A DNA stretch of 64,000 bases from Pontibacter lucknowensis (GCF_900156415.1 NZ_FTNM01000001.1:1302001-1366000), one strand, 5' to 3'. Counted from the stretch's first letter, positions 16,313 to 26,283 are shown. A program made the numbers and translations. The notes: generated from the sequence alone by a model not told the origin.

Positions 16313-18133
16313 TTAAGAAGAAGGGCCTTCGGCATTATGAAAATAATCGTAAAGAATCTGGGCCTTACGCTGACCCACCTCAGCAGTTAATTCCGTCAAA
16401 GTAAGTTCTTTGAGCTTCTTTACTGACCTGAATTTCTGAAGTAATGCATCAGCCGTGCTCGGACCTATTCCTTTCACTTCTGTTAATTCGGTCTTCAAGG
16501 TACCAGCATCACGGCGTGAGCGATGGAAGGTAATCGCAAAACGGTGTGCCTCGTTGCGTAAGCGTTGAATAAGTTTCAATGACTCTGACTTCTTATCGAT
16601 GTAAAGCGGAAGCTTATCACCCGGGTAGAAAATCTCTTCGAGCCGCTTTGCTATACCTACAATAGCGATCTGTCCCCATAAATTAAGATCCTTAAGGGCT
16701 TGCACAGCAAAACTCAGCTGCCCTTTGCCACCATCGATGATAATTAGCTGCGGTAGAGGCTGCTTCTCTTCAATTAGACGGCGGTAACGACGTGTCACCA
16801 CCTCGTACATCGACTCAAAGTCATTTGGGCCAACGACAGATTTGATATGAAAGTGACGATAGTCTTTTTTGCTTGGTTTGCCGTTTTTGAAGCATACCAT
16901 CGATGCAACCGGATTATCACCCTGAAAGTTGGAGTTGTCGAAACACTCGATCTGGCGAGGAAGCTCAGTTAACCGGAGGTCTTTCTTCAAAGTTTCCAGC
17001 ACACGGAGTTCACGTTGCTCGCCAAGGCTCTTATTCTGCTCCTGACGTCCTTCACGCTCTTTACGAAGGTACATGGCATTCTTCATCGAAAGGTTCAAGA
17101 GCTTGCGCTTATCGCCTATCTGTGGCTGCGTGATGGTGATGTTATCGAGCGGCAGGGAAAGCTCAATATTGGTGATAATCTCTCGGGAAGTGCTTTCAAA
17201 CTCATGACGCAGCTGTACAATCACAGAAGCCAATAGCTCTTCATCAGACTCATCCAGTTTTTTGTGTAGCTCCAGGGACTGTGTCTGTATAATAGAGCCG
17301 TTCATTACCTTCAGGTAGTTCACAAAAGCACACTTCTCGTTTGATGTAATCGAAAAGACATCGATGTTGGAGAGTGTGTTGCTAACAACAGTTGACTTCG
17401 CCTGATAGTCTTCCAGGAGATCGAGCTTCTGCTTGTAGCGATGGGCCTGCTCATATTGGTAATCAGCTGCTGCTTCTGCCATTCGCTCTTTAAAGTAATT
17501 TTTCGCTATCGAAAGATTACCCGAGAGAATGTTCTTGATCTGAGCAATGTACTGGTTGTAAGTTGTTTCATCTACCAAATCTTCACAAGGGCCTTTACAG
17601 TTACCGATGTGATACTCCAGGCAAACCTTAAACTTACCAGCAGCAATGTTTTCTGGAGACAGGTTATAGGTGCAGGTACGGAGTGGATATAAAGTCCGAA
17701 TCAGGTCCAGTACAATATGCATGGTGGTGCCGCTAGGGTATGGGCCAAAGTAGCGGGAACCATCATTGATCTTATTACGCGTGCTGATGACACGGGGGAA
17801 GCGCTCATTTACAATGCAAATGTAAGGGTAAGTTTTTCCATCCTTAAGCAGGATGTTATACTTGGGCTGGTACTGCTTGATGAGGTTGTTTTCCAGCAAA
17901 AAGGCATCAGCTTCCGTATCCACAATCGTGAATTCGATGTCCTTGATCTTGGAGATAAGCTTCAGCGTCTTTTTATTATGCTGGGCAGAGCGATTGAAAT
18001 AGGAGCTGACACGCTTCCTGATATCAATCGCTTTGCCTACATAGATGATGCCTTCATCATCGAAGAACTTATAAATGCCCGGTTTATGTGGTAAATGGGA
18101 AATCTTCTCCCGTAGCTTCTCGTTTGCAGCCAT
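16313..18133 (-). CDS. uvrC: Excinuclease ABC subunit C
   Basis: Makes the two incisions around DNA lesions in nucleotide excision repair. About 606 residues. N-terminal GIY-YIG nuclease (KPGIYKFFDDEGIIYVGKA), a UVR helical segment (YFKERMAEAAADYQYEQAHR) near 200-220, an RNase-H-like second nuclease with ECFDNSNFQGDNPVASMV and LIIIDGGKGQL, and a C-terminal helix-hairpin-helix (LTEVKGIGPSTADALLQKF). I start at ATG 18133; a TTG two codons upstream is also in frame. It follows the PBP1A gene by only 12 bases, so it is the last gene of the sprE-like/PBP1A/uvrC operon. Confidence 0.97.
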   Translation of the reverse strand: MAANEKLREKISHLPHKPGIYKFFDDEGIIYVGKAIDIRKRVSSYFNRSAQHNKKTLKLISKIKDIEFTIVDTEADAFLLENNLIKQYQPKYNILLKDGKTYPYICIVNERFPRVISTRNKINDGSRYFGPYPSGTTMHIVLDLIRTLYPLRTCTYNLSPENIAAGKFKVCLEYHIGNCKGPCEDLVDETTYNQYIAQIKNILSGNLSIAKNYFKERMAEAAADYQYEQAHRYKQKLDLLEDYQAKSTVVSNTLSNIDVFSITSNEKCAFVNYLKVMNGSIIQTQSLELHKKLDESDEELLASVIVQLRHEFESTSREIITNIELSLPLDNITITQPQIGDKRKLLNLSMKNAMYLRKEREGRQEQNKSLGEQRELRVLETLKKDLRLTELPRQIECFDNSNFQGDNPVASMVCFKNGKPSKKDYRHFHIKSVVGPNDFESMYEVVTRRYRRLIEEKQPLPQLIIIDGGKGQLSFAVQALKDLNLWGQIAIVGIAKRLEEIFYPGDKLPLYIDKKSESLKLIQRLRNEAHRFAITFHRSRRDAGTLKTELTEVKGIGPSTADALLQKFRSVKKLKELTLTELTAEVGQRKAQILYDYFHNAEGPSS

Positions 18134-18145
18134 GCTCAAATTTCA

Positions 18146-20452
18146 TTAGAAAGCATCTAAGTCGATCGGGGCAGGTGTTTGATAAAACTGATCCTGCTGA
18201 ACGGAGTCTACTGACATGCCGTTGTTATACTTAGAACAATCTAATTCTACCGATAAAGGCGTAGAAGGTTTAGGGAAAGGATCTCTTGTAGCTTCTAAGG
18301 TCTTGTCGGCGTATACCTTCTGAAGGAAGTTTCCATAGATCGGCATGGCCAGTTTATTGCCCTGACCCAACGCAATGGTACGGAAGTGAATAGAACGGTC
18401 GTCACCACCAACCCAGGCACCAGCTACCAGGTCCGGCGTTATACCCATGAACCAGGCATCAGAGTAGTTTTGGGTTGTACCAGTCTTACCGCCAATCTCG
18501 TTCTTAAGTCCGTTGCGGTGGCGCAGGCCGTAGTAAGCAGTACCGCCAGGCTCTGCCGCAGCCTTGAGCATGTGCACCATCATATAAGCAGTTTCTTCAC
18601 TCAGGGCATCTACCGTCTTCGGCACAAATTCGTGCAGCACATTGCCATGCTTGTCTTCAATACGGGTGATAAAGTTTGGCTCTACCCAAGTTCCACTGTT
18701 CACAAAGGTGCCATACGCACCCACCATGTCATAAAGTGTTACGTCATTTACACCAAGCGCCAACGATGGATTAGCCTCCAGTGGTGTTGAGATGCCCATA
18801 CGTTTGGCGGTCTTAACCAACGTTTCTGCTCCAAGTTTGTTCACCAGGAAAGCAGAGATCGAGTTAACGGACTTTGCCATGGCATTGCGCAGCGTGAACT
18901 TCTCGCCGGAGAATTTATTATCGGCATTGTTAGGACACCACATAGTGCCGTCACCCAAAGGTATACATACCTGCGTGTCGAGTACCTCGTAGCAAGGATA
19001 ATAGCCATTCTCGATAGCGGCAGTGTACAGGAACGGTTTGAACGTAGAGCCCGGCTGACGAGCACCCTGCTTCACGTGGTCATACTTGAAGTGCTTGTAA
19101 TTGATGCCACCTACCCAAGCTTTGATGTGCCCCGTCTGCGGCTCCATAGCCATGAAACCAGTTTGCAGATAATGTTTGTAATGCTTGAGCGAGTCAAGCG
19201 GACTCATCTGAACTTCCTTTTCTCCATCATAAGTAAAGATGGTCATCGGGATTTTCTTGTTCAGGTAGTAGTTAATAGAATCCTGGTTGCCATCGAAGCG
19301 TCTGTTCAGGTTGCGGTAGCGGTCGGTACGCTTAATAGCGTTCTCCAGGTAATTCGGGATTTCTTTGCCCTGGCGATCGATCCAGGGGTTTCGGCCTTTC
19401 CAGTGTGCAAAAAACTCTTTCTGGCGATCTTTCATATGCTCCTCCACTGCCTGCTCTGCATAAGTCTGCATGCGTGAGTCGATGGTGGTGTAGATCTTCA
19501 GACCGTCGGCATACAGGTCGTAGCCATTCTCGCGGCACCACTTCAGCAAAAACTTACTGGCTTCGGTACGGAAATAGGGTGCAAGACCAATGTTTTGGTT
19601 CTCGACACGGTATTTGAGCTTGATATCAGTTTCTTTCAGGCTGTCGTACTCGGCCTGTGTCATGTAGCCGTACTTCACCATCTGCGACAAAACTACGTTG
19701 CGGCGATGCTTCGAATTTTCCGGATTAAACTTCGGGCTATAGTGGTTCGGGTTCTTAAACAAACCTACCAGCACAGCTGACTCCTGTACCTCCAGGTCCT
19801 TCGCATCTTTACCAAAAAAGGTCTTGGCAGCAGACTGCAATCCGAAGGCATTGCTACCAAACTCGAAGATGTTCAGGTACATGATCATGATCTCCTGCTT
19901 GGTATAGGACTGCTCCAGCTTCACCGACATGATCCACTCCTTTGTTTTGTGGATAAGCGTACGGAAGCCTGGCTTGTCATTCAGGTAGCCGTTGTTCAGC
20001 TCTTCACCACGGGTGCGGAACAGGTTTTTGGCAAGCTGCTGTGTCAGGGTACTGCCACCACCTTTGGAACTGCCTATCAGTATACCTCCGGCAACACGGG
20101 CCATGGCCTCCGGGTCTATACCTGAGTGCTCTTCAAAACGGATATCCTCTGTTGCCATCAAGGCATGCACAAAGTTTTCGGGCAGGTCAGCGTACTCGAT
20201 CGGGGTGCGGTTTTCGCGGAAATATTTGCCTAGCTCTTTGTTATCGGCGGAATAAAGCACAGAGGAAAGAGCACTCTTCGGGTTCTCGAGTGTGCGCATG
20301 TTGGGCAGATCTCCGAAAAGGTTCAGGAAATTGACGCTGACCGCATAAATATACAGGATGAACATAGCCAGGCCACTCAGGAAGAGAAGCCACAGTGTGG
20401 AAATGACCTTGGGGAATACCGTTTTTGGTTTTGGGCGGGTGGTTGTTGCCAT
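18146..20452 (-). CDS. Class A penicillin-binding protein (PBP1A type)
   Basis: Bifunctional peptidoglycan synthase of 768 residues. A short cytoplasmic tail and one membrane helix (about 17-40) are followed by the GT51 glycosyltransferase with ATEDIRFEEHSGID (catalytic Glu) and GGSTLTQQLAKNLF. The transpeptidase domain has the Ser motif GSTFKPF, the SVN motif (AMAKSVNSIS) and the KTG motif (GGKTGTTQNYSDAW). It starts one base after the stop of the sprE-like gene, which indicates tight translational linkage. Cell-wall synthesis and a secretion lipoprotein on one transcript is notable but not unique in the phylum. Confidence 0.96.
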   Translation of the reverse strand: MATTTRPKPKTVFPKVISTLWLLFLSGLAMFILYIYAVSVNFLNLFGDLPNMRTLENPKSALSSVLYSADNKELGKYFRENRTPIEYADLPENFVHALMATEDIRFEEHSGIDPEAMARVAGGILIGSSKGGGSTLTQQLAKNLFRTRGEELNNGYLNDKPGFRTLIHKTKEWIMSVKLEQSYTKQEIMIMYLNIFEFGSNAFGLQSAAKTFFGKDAKDLEVQESAVLVGLFKNPNHYSPKFNPENSKHRRNVVLSQMVKYGYMTQAEYDSLKETDIKLKYRVENQNIGLAPYFRTEASKFLLKWCRENGYDLYADGLKIYTTIDSRMQTYAEQAVEEHMKDRQKEFFAHWKGRNPWIDRQGKEIPNYLENAIKRTDRYRNLNRRFDGNQDSINYYLNKKIPMTIFTYDGEKEVQMSPLDSLKHYKHYLQTGFMAMEPQTGHIKAWVGGINYKHFKYDHVKQGARQPGSTFKPFLYTAAIENGYYPCYEVLDTQVCIPLGDGTMWCPNNADNKFSGEKFTLRNAMAKSVNSISAFLVNKLGAETLVKTAKRMGISTPLEANPSLALGVNDVTLYDMVGAYGTFVNSGTWVEPNFITRIEDKHGNVLHEFVPKTVDALSEETAYMMVHMLKAAAEPGGTAYYGLRHRNGLKNEIGGKTGTTQNYSDAWFMGITPDLVAGAWVGGDDRSIHFRTIALGQGNKLAMPIYGNFLQKVYADKTLEATRDPFPKPSTPLSVELDCSKYNNGMSVDSVQQDQFYQTPAPIDLDAF

Positions 20453-20453
20453 G

Positions 20454-23357
20454 TTAATTATTCGTTCTGAAGTAATTCAGATATTCTTCTACATCCTTCT
20501 TCTGAAGCAACTTCTGCCAGTTGTCGGATGATATTGCAAAGGTAATGAATTCTACGCCTCTAATCTTGCCAATCGGGGATTGAGGTGCTTTTTGTTTGAT
20601 GTTATAAGCCTGCGCCTCTTTCATGTTAGGAAAGGCGCGCAATAGCAGTACACCTCTGTTGACGTCGAAAGGCTGCTGGTCCAGCATTAGCTTCTGATTA
20701 CGGAAATAGGTGTTGTTATACTTCTCATATTTTGCCTCAATATCTTTAAAAGCAGCATGCTCTGTCGGGTATAGCATCACAAAATAATATGCCGAATCGG
20801 GAGCATTGGTATAAGCCAGCGGATCAGCGGCTGGTGGCTGTACCGCTGGAGCCTGAGCCGTTGCTGTATCCTGTGCTACTGCAGCTACATCCAAAGGCGT
20901 GCCAACCTGAGTAGTGGCTGTCGTGTCAGGCCGGTTGGTTGCCGTGGTATCTGGTATAGGAAGCGCCGTGGCGGGACGCTGCTGTTGCAGGGCCGCATTG
21001 CGCTCACGTGCAGATGCCAGTGCGATGCTGTTGTTGACCCGCTGCTCCGGTGTGCGCTCGTCGGTTAGCTGTGCTGTAGGGGGAGCGGGAGCTTCCTGGC
21101 GGAGCTGTTGCTTGCTCTCCAGGTCCTGGTAGCGCTTAAGCAACTCGTCGGCACGCGGGGTTAGCGGACTGGATGGGTGCTGCTGCTTAAATGCCAGCAG
21201 CTGCTGTTGCAGCAATTCGGGCCTTTCGGAGCGTGCGGTGATCATGACATGCAGGAAAGCCACTTTATCAGGTATGTCGTTGAGCGGGTATACCTGGCTC
21301 AGTTCTTTGAGCAGGGTAGTTGCCTGCTGGTATTCGCCTAGTTCGTATTGTGCATAAGCAGAATCATAGAGCGCATGTGCCTTGATGTTGTCAAGTGCGT
21401 TCTGGCTCATGTAGTTCGGGTCGTCTACCAGCTTCGCATAGATTGTGTTGGGGTATTGCTGCTTGATCTTAGCGTAATAAGTTTCCTTCTGTTCGCTGCC
21501 TGCCCGACTGTAGATCAGGTATAGGCTGTAGTGCGCCTCGGCTGCATGTTCGGATTGCGGGAAGCGTTGCAGGAACTTCTCATAGGTAGCAGTGGCCTGA
21601 TCAGGTGAGTTGAGCTTTTGTGAGTAGATGTTGGCCAGGCGGAACATGGCATCCTCCAGCAGTTTCTCTGACTGCTGTATGGCCAGTGTCGTGGTCGGGA
21701 TATTCTGCAAATATGTTTCCACCTGCGTCTGCAGGCGGGCAGAACGACTTTCTTCTGTTTCAGCTTCTGCTGCGGATTCAACAGGGGCCTCCATTGCAAC
21801 GGCTTCATCCTGGCCACCTTCTATTTCGCCACGGCTCAGGAGTCGCCAGTTGTCCTGCAACGGTCGGTCGCCCCAGCGCCTTACGAATTCAGAGCGGGCA
21901 GTAGCCATCGCCGCCGGGTTATCGAAATAAAATACACCTCCTGTATTGCCGGCGCCTAAGGCTGCATTGGGATTATTGCGGCCTCCGACTGTTACGGCTG
22001 CCTGCTGCTCCTGAGCCCGTCGGGCTTTGCGTTGCTTATCCTGTTCCAACTGGCGAGCCTGCTCCTGCTGTCGCATTTCCTCTTCCTGCTGCACTATGTT
22101 TTGCACAAAGGCCAGGCGTTCACCTTCGCTCATTGCGGCTAACTGCTGCAGGCTGTCCTGTAACTGTATCGTGTTATACTGCTTCGTGAAATCTGCCAGC
22201 ACATTGCGGCGCTCGAGTACTTGCTCATATTCTATAGCCTGTTGCGGGTATACCTGCACGGCACTATCATAGTAAGCCTGAGCCAGGTCATATTTGTTCA
22301 GGTTCTCAAAATAGATCTGACCAGCCAGCAGGTAGGTATAGGCTTTCTGGTTAGGTATAGAGCCCGGAGTTTTCAGAGATTGCTCAATGTTCTGCAGCGC
22401 TTTGTCGTAGTGTTGCTGGCGACGCTCGAACACGGCCATTTCGTAGTAGATCTTATCGCGGTACTCGGTGTTCTTCTCGTCGCGCAGCATTTTCTGATAG
22501 TAGCCAGCGATGCGGTTCAGGTCTTGCGCATCGTCCAGTTCCGATACCTGGCCCAGGTATAGACGGCTGAAGAAGCCTAGGTCGTAAGGCGGATTGCGAC
22601 GCAGAATACGGCTGTACTGCTGGTAGGCTTCCTTGCTTTGGCCACGGTCCTGGTAGAGGCGTGCCAGTGAGAAACGTACGCGCGACTGGTCATCCCGCTC
22701 CGTGAAGTTCGGCAGGGACAGGTCCAGGTTCTCGATCACGGCGGCGGTATCGCCCTGCATCAGGTGGTACTCAGCGCGGGCCAGGTATAGCTCGCGGGCA
22801 TTGTCACGGTTCAAGCGCTCTTTGCGCAGAAATTCTGACACCTGCCAGGCATTGTCCGTCTCACCAAGCTTCAGGAAAGCACGCATCAGCCATACCAGCG
22901 CCTCGTGTTTAACGTGGCGGTCTTTGCCTGTGGAGTTTACATAGCGGAAGGTCTGTGCGGCCTCCGGGAAATTAAGCTCGTAAAAGCGCACCTTGCCGAT
23001 GACCAGGTAGCTGTCGTCGATCCATTTGCTGTTCGGGTGGTATTGGATCGGGAAAGAGGCCTTTTTGATCACATCCTCCAGGTCGGCGGCGTGTGCTTTA
23101 TAAGTAGCGGAGTCGATGGGCGGGAAGATGGGCAGTGGGCGGTTGTAATCATACACGGTCTGGTCCTGTATGCTCTTTTCAATCGCCTCGAGTTTCTCTT
23201 TAGCCAGAAAATAGCCATTGTAGCGGGCTGTTGTGTTATGATAGGCCTTACTGAGCGGATTATTGCGCTCAGCAGAACAGCCAGCCAGTATAAGGCAGGA
23301 CAGCAAGAAGAGAATATATGATGGGTTTTTGCTCAAAGTATCGATCGTGTGCAGCAT
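20454..23357 (-). CDS. SprE/PorW-like TPR lipoprotein of type IX secretion
   Basis: A 967-residue lipoprotein: LFLLSCLILAGC gives a clear lipobox at Cys 27. The segment after it (NPLSKAYHNTTARYNGYFLAKEKL) resembles the conserved start of SprE (F. johnsoniae) and PorW (P. gingivalis), lipoproteins needed for type IX secretion. Many TPR-like helical repeats follow (YLVIGKVRFYELNFPEAAQTF; YYEMAVFERRQQHYDKALQ). A Gln-rich coiled segment, a low-complexity Ala/Pro/Thr linker (about 800-870) and a C-terminal SPOR-like fold (SAYYFVMLYPTEHAAFKDIE) complete it. Assignment rests on the N-terminal signature, the lipobox, the repeats and the proximity to gldKLMN. Confidence 0.78.
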   Translation of the reverse strand: MLHTIDTLSKNPSYILFLLSCLILAGCSAERNNPLSKAYHNTTARYNGYFLAKEKLEAIEKSIQDQTVYDYNRPLPIFPPIDSATYKAHAADLEDVIKKASFPIQYHPNSKWIDDSYLVIGKVRFYELNFPEAAQTFRYVNSTGKDRHVKHEALVWLMRAFLKLGETDNAWQVSEFLRKERLNRDNARELYLARAEYHLMQGDTAAVIENLDLSLPNFTERDDQSRVRFSLARLYQDRGQSKEAYQQYSRILRRNPPYDLGFFSRLYLGQVSELDDAQDLNRIAGYYQKMLRDEKNTEYRDKIYYEMAVFERRQQHYDKALQNIEQSLKTPGSIPNQKAYTYLLAGQIYFENLNKYDLAQAYYDSAVQVYPQQAIEYEQVLERRNVLADFTKQYNTIQLQDSLQQLAAMSEGERLAFVQNIVQQEEEMRQQEQARQLEQDKQRKARRAQEQQAAVTVGGRNNPNAALGAGNTGGVFYFDNPAAMATARSEFVRRWGDRPLQDNWRLLSRGEIEGGQDEAVAMEAPVESAAEAETEESRSARLQTQVETYLQNIPTTTLAIQQSEKLLEDAMFRLANIYSQKLNSPDQATATYEKFLQRFPQSEHAAEAHYSLYLIYSRAGSEQKETYYAKIKQQYPNTIYAKLVDDPNYMSQNALDNIKAHALYDSAYAQYELGEYQQATTLLKELSQVYPLNDIPDKVAFLHVMITARSERPELLQQQLLAFKQQHPSSPLTPRADELLKRYQDLESKQQLRQEAPAPPTAQLTDERTPEQRVNNSIALASARERNAALQQQRPATALPIPDTTATNRPDTTATTQVGTPLDVAAVAQDTATAQAPAVQPPAADPLAYTNAPDSAYYFVMLYPTEHAAFKDIEAKYEKYNNTYFRNQKLMLDQQPFDVNRGVLLLRAFPNMKEAQAYNIKQKAPQSPIGKIRGVEFITFAISSDNWQKLLQKKDVEEYLNYFRTNN

Positions 23358-23653
23358 ATATAAGGCAGTCCGGCCGCCTATTCCATTATAACGGCCTGGC
23401 TATACCTGAAAGTATCTGGGCCAGGATGAGGCTTAAGCCTCAAGCCATCTACAAAAATACAATAATATGCCAATTATGTAAGGGGCTGTGGATAAAGCCT
23501 GAAGCCCGGTATTGAACTATAGAAAATAAGAAATGGTTTCAGCCCTCAGAAGGCATTTGAGGCACCTTAAAAAGCTGGCGAAATAAAACTGATTTGCAGA
23601 GAAGCCCATGAAAAAAGCGTAATTTTACAAATCCTTGAAAAACAAAGCAGCGC
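23358..23653. other. Divergent intergenic region (sprE-like / ATP synthase operon)
   Basis: It contains a copy of the CTATACCTG word at 23400-23408, a perfect 16-base palindrome at 23427-23442 (TGAGGCTTAAGCCTCA) and, on the minus strand, TATTTTTG (complement of 23452-23459), a possible -7 element for the sprE-like gene. I see no full promoter for the atp operon here. Confidence 0.5.
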
Positions 23654-23884
23654 ATGTCACAGGCAGATGATCAAAAGCCAAAGGGCGAAGAATCGTTTAA
23701 ATCGTACCTGAAGTACTCGGGGCTGGCCTTTCAGATGATCGGGGCGATGGTGCTGGCCGCCTGGGCAGGCTCCAAGCTGGACGACTACATGGGCAACGAG
23801 AACCCCTGGATGACGATTGTGCTGCTCGTAGTGGCCGTAGTAGCCTCTATGGTATTGGTAATTATCTCATTAAGTAAAAAGTAA
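23654..23884 (+). CDS. AtpZ/AtpI family protein
   Basis: A 76-residue protein with two membrane helices (SGLAFQMIGAMVLAAWAGSK; MTIVLLVVAVVASMVLVII) joined by KLDDYMGNENPW, the layout of the AtpZ/AtpI family that leads ATP synthase operons. Members have been linked to c-ring assembly and to Mg or Ca transport. It is the first gene of the atp operon; the next gene starts 4 bases later. Confidence 0.85.
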   Translation: MSQADDQKPKGEESFKSYLKYSGLAFQMIGAMVLAAWAGSKLDDYMGNENPWMTIVLLVVAVVASMVLVIISLSKK

Positions 23885-23888
23885 AGCA

Positions 23889-24272
23889 GTGAAATTCTTC
23901 AAAAACCTCCTCATTTTTACTGGTGTCGTGAGCATCGGTATTGGCTTGCTCTCCTTTTATACCGGCACGGCGCTATTGCACCCACTGATCTGGTTTATAT
24001 TAGGCTTTATGGTGGTAGTTACGGCGCTGGCCTTTTATGTGTCGCGACTGGGCGTTGGCTACGACCCCGATAACTTTCAGTTGTATTACTTTGGCTCGAT
24101 GGGTTTCCGGATGATCCTCAGTATAGCGGTTATTTTTATTTATGTGTTCATGTACTCTGAAAATGAGCTGCAGTTCGTTTTCAACTTCTTTGCCTTATAT
24201 TTTCTATTTACCGGGTTTGAAATCTACAGCTTAATAACTAACTTCGCACCGCAATTGAAAAAGCAAAACTAA
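23889..24272 (+). CDS. AtpI-like membrane protein of the ATP synthase operon
   Basis: A 127-residue protein with four predicted membrane helices (LIFTGVVSIGIGLLSFY; LIWFILGFMVVVTALAFYV; GFRMILSIAVIFIYVFMY; FFALYFLFTGFEIYSLI). It occupies the position where other bacteria carry atpI, between atpZ and atpB. The size and four-helix layout fit an AtpI-like assembly factor, but the sequence is too divergent to be sure by eye. It starts with GTG at 23889, 4 bases after the previous stop. Confidence 0.7.
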   Translation: MKFFKNLLIFTGVVSIGIGLLSFYTGTALLHPLIWFILGFMVVVTALAFYVSRLGVGYDPDNFQLYYFGSMGFRMILSIAVIFIYVFMYSENELQFVFNFFALYFLFTGFEIYSLITNFAPQLKKQN

Positions 24273-24291
24273 GAATAGCATTTGCGGATTT

Positions 24292-24299
24292 TAAATTTG
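24292..24299 (+). promoter_or_regulatory. Possible internal -7 element before atpB
   Basis: TAAATTTG matches TAnnTTTG 17 bases before the atpB start. No TTTG lies 19-20 bases upstream, so this is a half-site only. Confidence 0.3.
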
Positions 24300-24316
24300 C
24301 TTCTAAATCTCTCTTA

Positions 24317-25354
24317 ATGAAGAAGTTATTTATTTTACTGTTTTCCTTCCTGACGATCACTGCTTCTGCAGAGGCTCCGGTTGAAGGCGGCGAGTTCAAG
24401 CCAGGCGATATGATCACCCATCACATCGCGGATGATTACAACTGGCATTTTGCCGATGGTGTAACGCTCTACCTTCCTGTTATCCTGATCGATAACGGTA
24501 CACCAAAGGTGTTTTCATCAAGTAACTTCTATGACGAGAATCACGAGTTGGTGCCTTATGAAGGTTACATGGTGAGTCATGGTCACATCTATCGTGCTGA
24601 TGCCAACGGACAGCCAGCCGCGGACCAGTCTTCTCTGATTGACATATCTATTACAAAGAACGTTGCTTCTCTTTTCCTTAGTGTGGCCCTGCTTTTTGCA
24701 GTTTTCTTCACAATCGCTGGAAGCTATAAGAAAAACAACGGCAAAGCGCCAAGAGGCATTCAGTCTTTCTTTGAGCCAATCATCATCTTTATCCGTGACG
24801 AGATTGCCAAGGCGAACATCGGTCCGAAGTATGAGCGCTACATGCCATACCTGCTGACAGTTTTCTTCTTTATCTGGTTCAACAACCTGCTTGGTTTGAT
24901 GCCAGGTGGCGCTAACTTGACTGGTAACATCGCAGTTACACTGGTACTGGCTACACTGACACTTTTGATCACCGTATTTAGCGGCAACAAAAACTACTGG
25001 AAGCACATCTTCGCTACACCAGGTGTTCCTGTGTGGCTGGCTCCGATCATGATCCCGGTTGAATTGATTGGTATCATTACCAAGCCATTCTCCCTGATGG
25101 TTCGTCTTTTTGCCAACATCACGGCAGGTCACATTATCATCCTGTCGCTGTTTAGCTTGATCTTTATTTTCCAGAGCATTGCAGTAGGTCCTTTGAGTGT
25201 GGCGTTTGCTACTTTCATGAACTTCCTTGAGCTGTTCGTGGCATTGCTTCAAGCGTATATCTTCACGCTGCTGTCAGCGATGTATTTCGGTGGCGCAGTG
25301 GAAGAGCATGACCATGTAGGTGACCACGGTCATGGAGATGGTGCGCATCATTAA
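24317..25354 (+). CDS. atpB: ATP synthase F0 subunit a
   Basis: Forms the proton half-channels against the c-ring. The 345-residue protein carries a signal-peptide-like N-terminus and a roughly 110-residue extra-cytoplasmic extension, as in other Bacteroidota. The core has FIWFNNLLGLMPGGANLTGN and the essential Arg in PFSLMVRLFANITAGHI. The His-rich C-terminus (EEHDHVGDHGHGDGAHH) is a lineage feature. It is followed directly by atpE. Confidence 0.97.
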   Translation: MKKLFILLFSFLTITASAEAPVEGGEFKPGDMITHHIADDYNWHFADGVTLYLPVILIDNGTPKVFSSSNFYDENHELVPYEGYMVSHGHIYRADANGQPAADQSSLIDISITKNVASLFLSVALLFAVFFTIAGSYKKNNGKAPRGIQSFFEPIIIFIRDEIAKANIGPKYERYMPYLLTVFFFIWFNNLLGLMPGGANLTGNIAVTLVLATLTLLITVFSGNKNYWKHIFATPGVPVWLAPIMIPVELIGIITKPFSLMVRLFANITAGHIIILSLFSLIFIFQSIAVGPLSVAFATFMNFLELFVALLQAYIFTLLSAMYFGGAVEEHDHVGDHGHGDGAHH

Positions 25355-25373
25355 TCTGTTTTTTATTTTTTAA

Positions 25374-25655
<282 letters not shown>

Positions 25656-25669
25656 TATCCTTTGTAATT

Positions 25670-25708
25670 GGTCTCTCGTCCGGACGCATGGTCCGGACGG
25701 AGAGGTCC
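25670..25708 (+). promoter_or_regulatory. Strong hairpin between atpE and atpF
   Basis: CTCTCGTCCGGAC pairs with GTCCGGACGGAGAG around GCATG, about 13 base pairs with a single bulge. There is no T-run after it, so it is unlikely to be a full terminator. It fits an mRNA-stabilising or processing element that would raise the yield of atpB-atpE relative to the genes downstream. Confidence 0.6.
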
Positions 25709-25788
25709 AAAATAGTTAAATAGTTAAAAGCAATGCCGGTGTAGAACCGGTGAACTGATTAGAACCTAATTATTCAAATTCATACACA

Positions 25789-26283
25789 ATGGAATTAGTA
25801 ACCCCAGGTATAGGTTTAATTTTCTGGCAGACGGTGACGTTTATCATCGTGCTGTTCCTGCTTTCCAAGTTCGCCTGGAAGCCGATCATGAACGCCCTGC
25901 ACGAGCGTGAGACTTCTATTGAAAATGCACTGAGCGCTGCTGAAAAAGCAAAGCTGGAGATGCAGGGTCTGAAGGCAGAGAACGAAAAACTGCTGGCTGA
26001 AGCCCGTATGGAGCGTGACAAGATCCTGAAAGAAGCTTCTGATGCTGGTAACGCCCTAGTGGAAACTGCAAGACAGAAGGCAAACGAAGAAGGTTCACGC
26101 ATGATCGCACAAGCCCGTGAGTCTATCGAGAATGAGAAGCGTGCCGCTATCACAGAAGTGAAGAACATGGCTGCTGCTCTTTCTGTGGATATCGCTGAGC
26201 GTATCCTGCGCAAAGAACTGAGCAACCCACAGGCACAGCAAGAGCTGGCTAAAGATTATATCAACGAAGTAACGCTTAACTAA
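25789..26283 (+). CDS. atpF: ATP synthase F0 subunit b
   Basis: The peripheral stalk subunit, 164 residues: one N-terminal helix (GLIFWQTVTFIIVLFLLSKFAW) and a long charged coiled coil (NALSAAEKAKLEMQGLKAEN onward) with AERILRKEL near the end. The family phrase FAWKPIMNALHERE is clear. The start region includes one copy of the CAGGTATAG word in the codons for Pro-Gly-Ile. Confidence 0.97.
   Translation: MELVTPGIGLIFWQTVTFIIVLFLLSKFAWKPIMNALHERETSIENALSAAEKAKLEMQGLKAENEKLLAEARMERDKILKEASDAGNALVETARQKANEEGSRMIAQARESIENEKRAAITEVKNMAAALSVDIAERILRKELSNPQAQQELAKDYINEVTLN

Noticed and set aside
24518..25252. 244-residue minus-strand frame in atpB
   Set aside because: Antisense shadow; composition is His/Gln-rich as expected from reversed hydrophobic codons.
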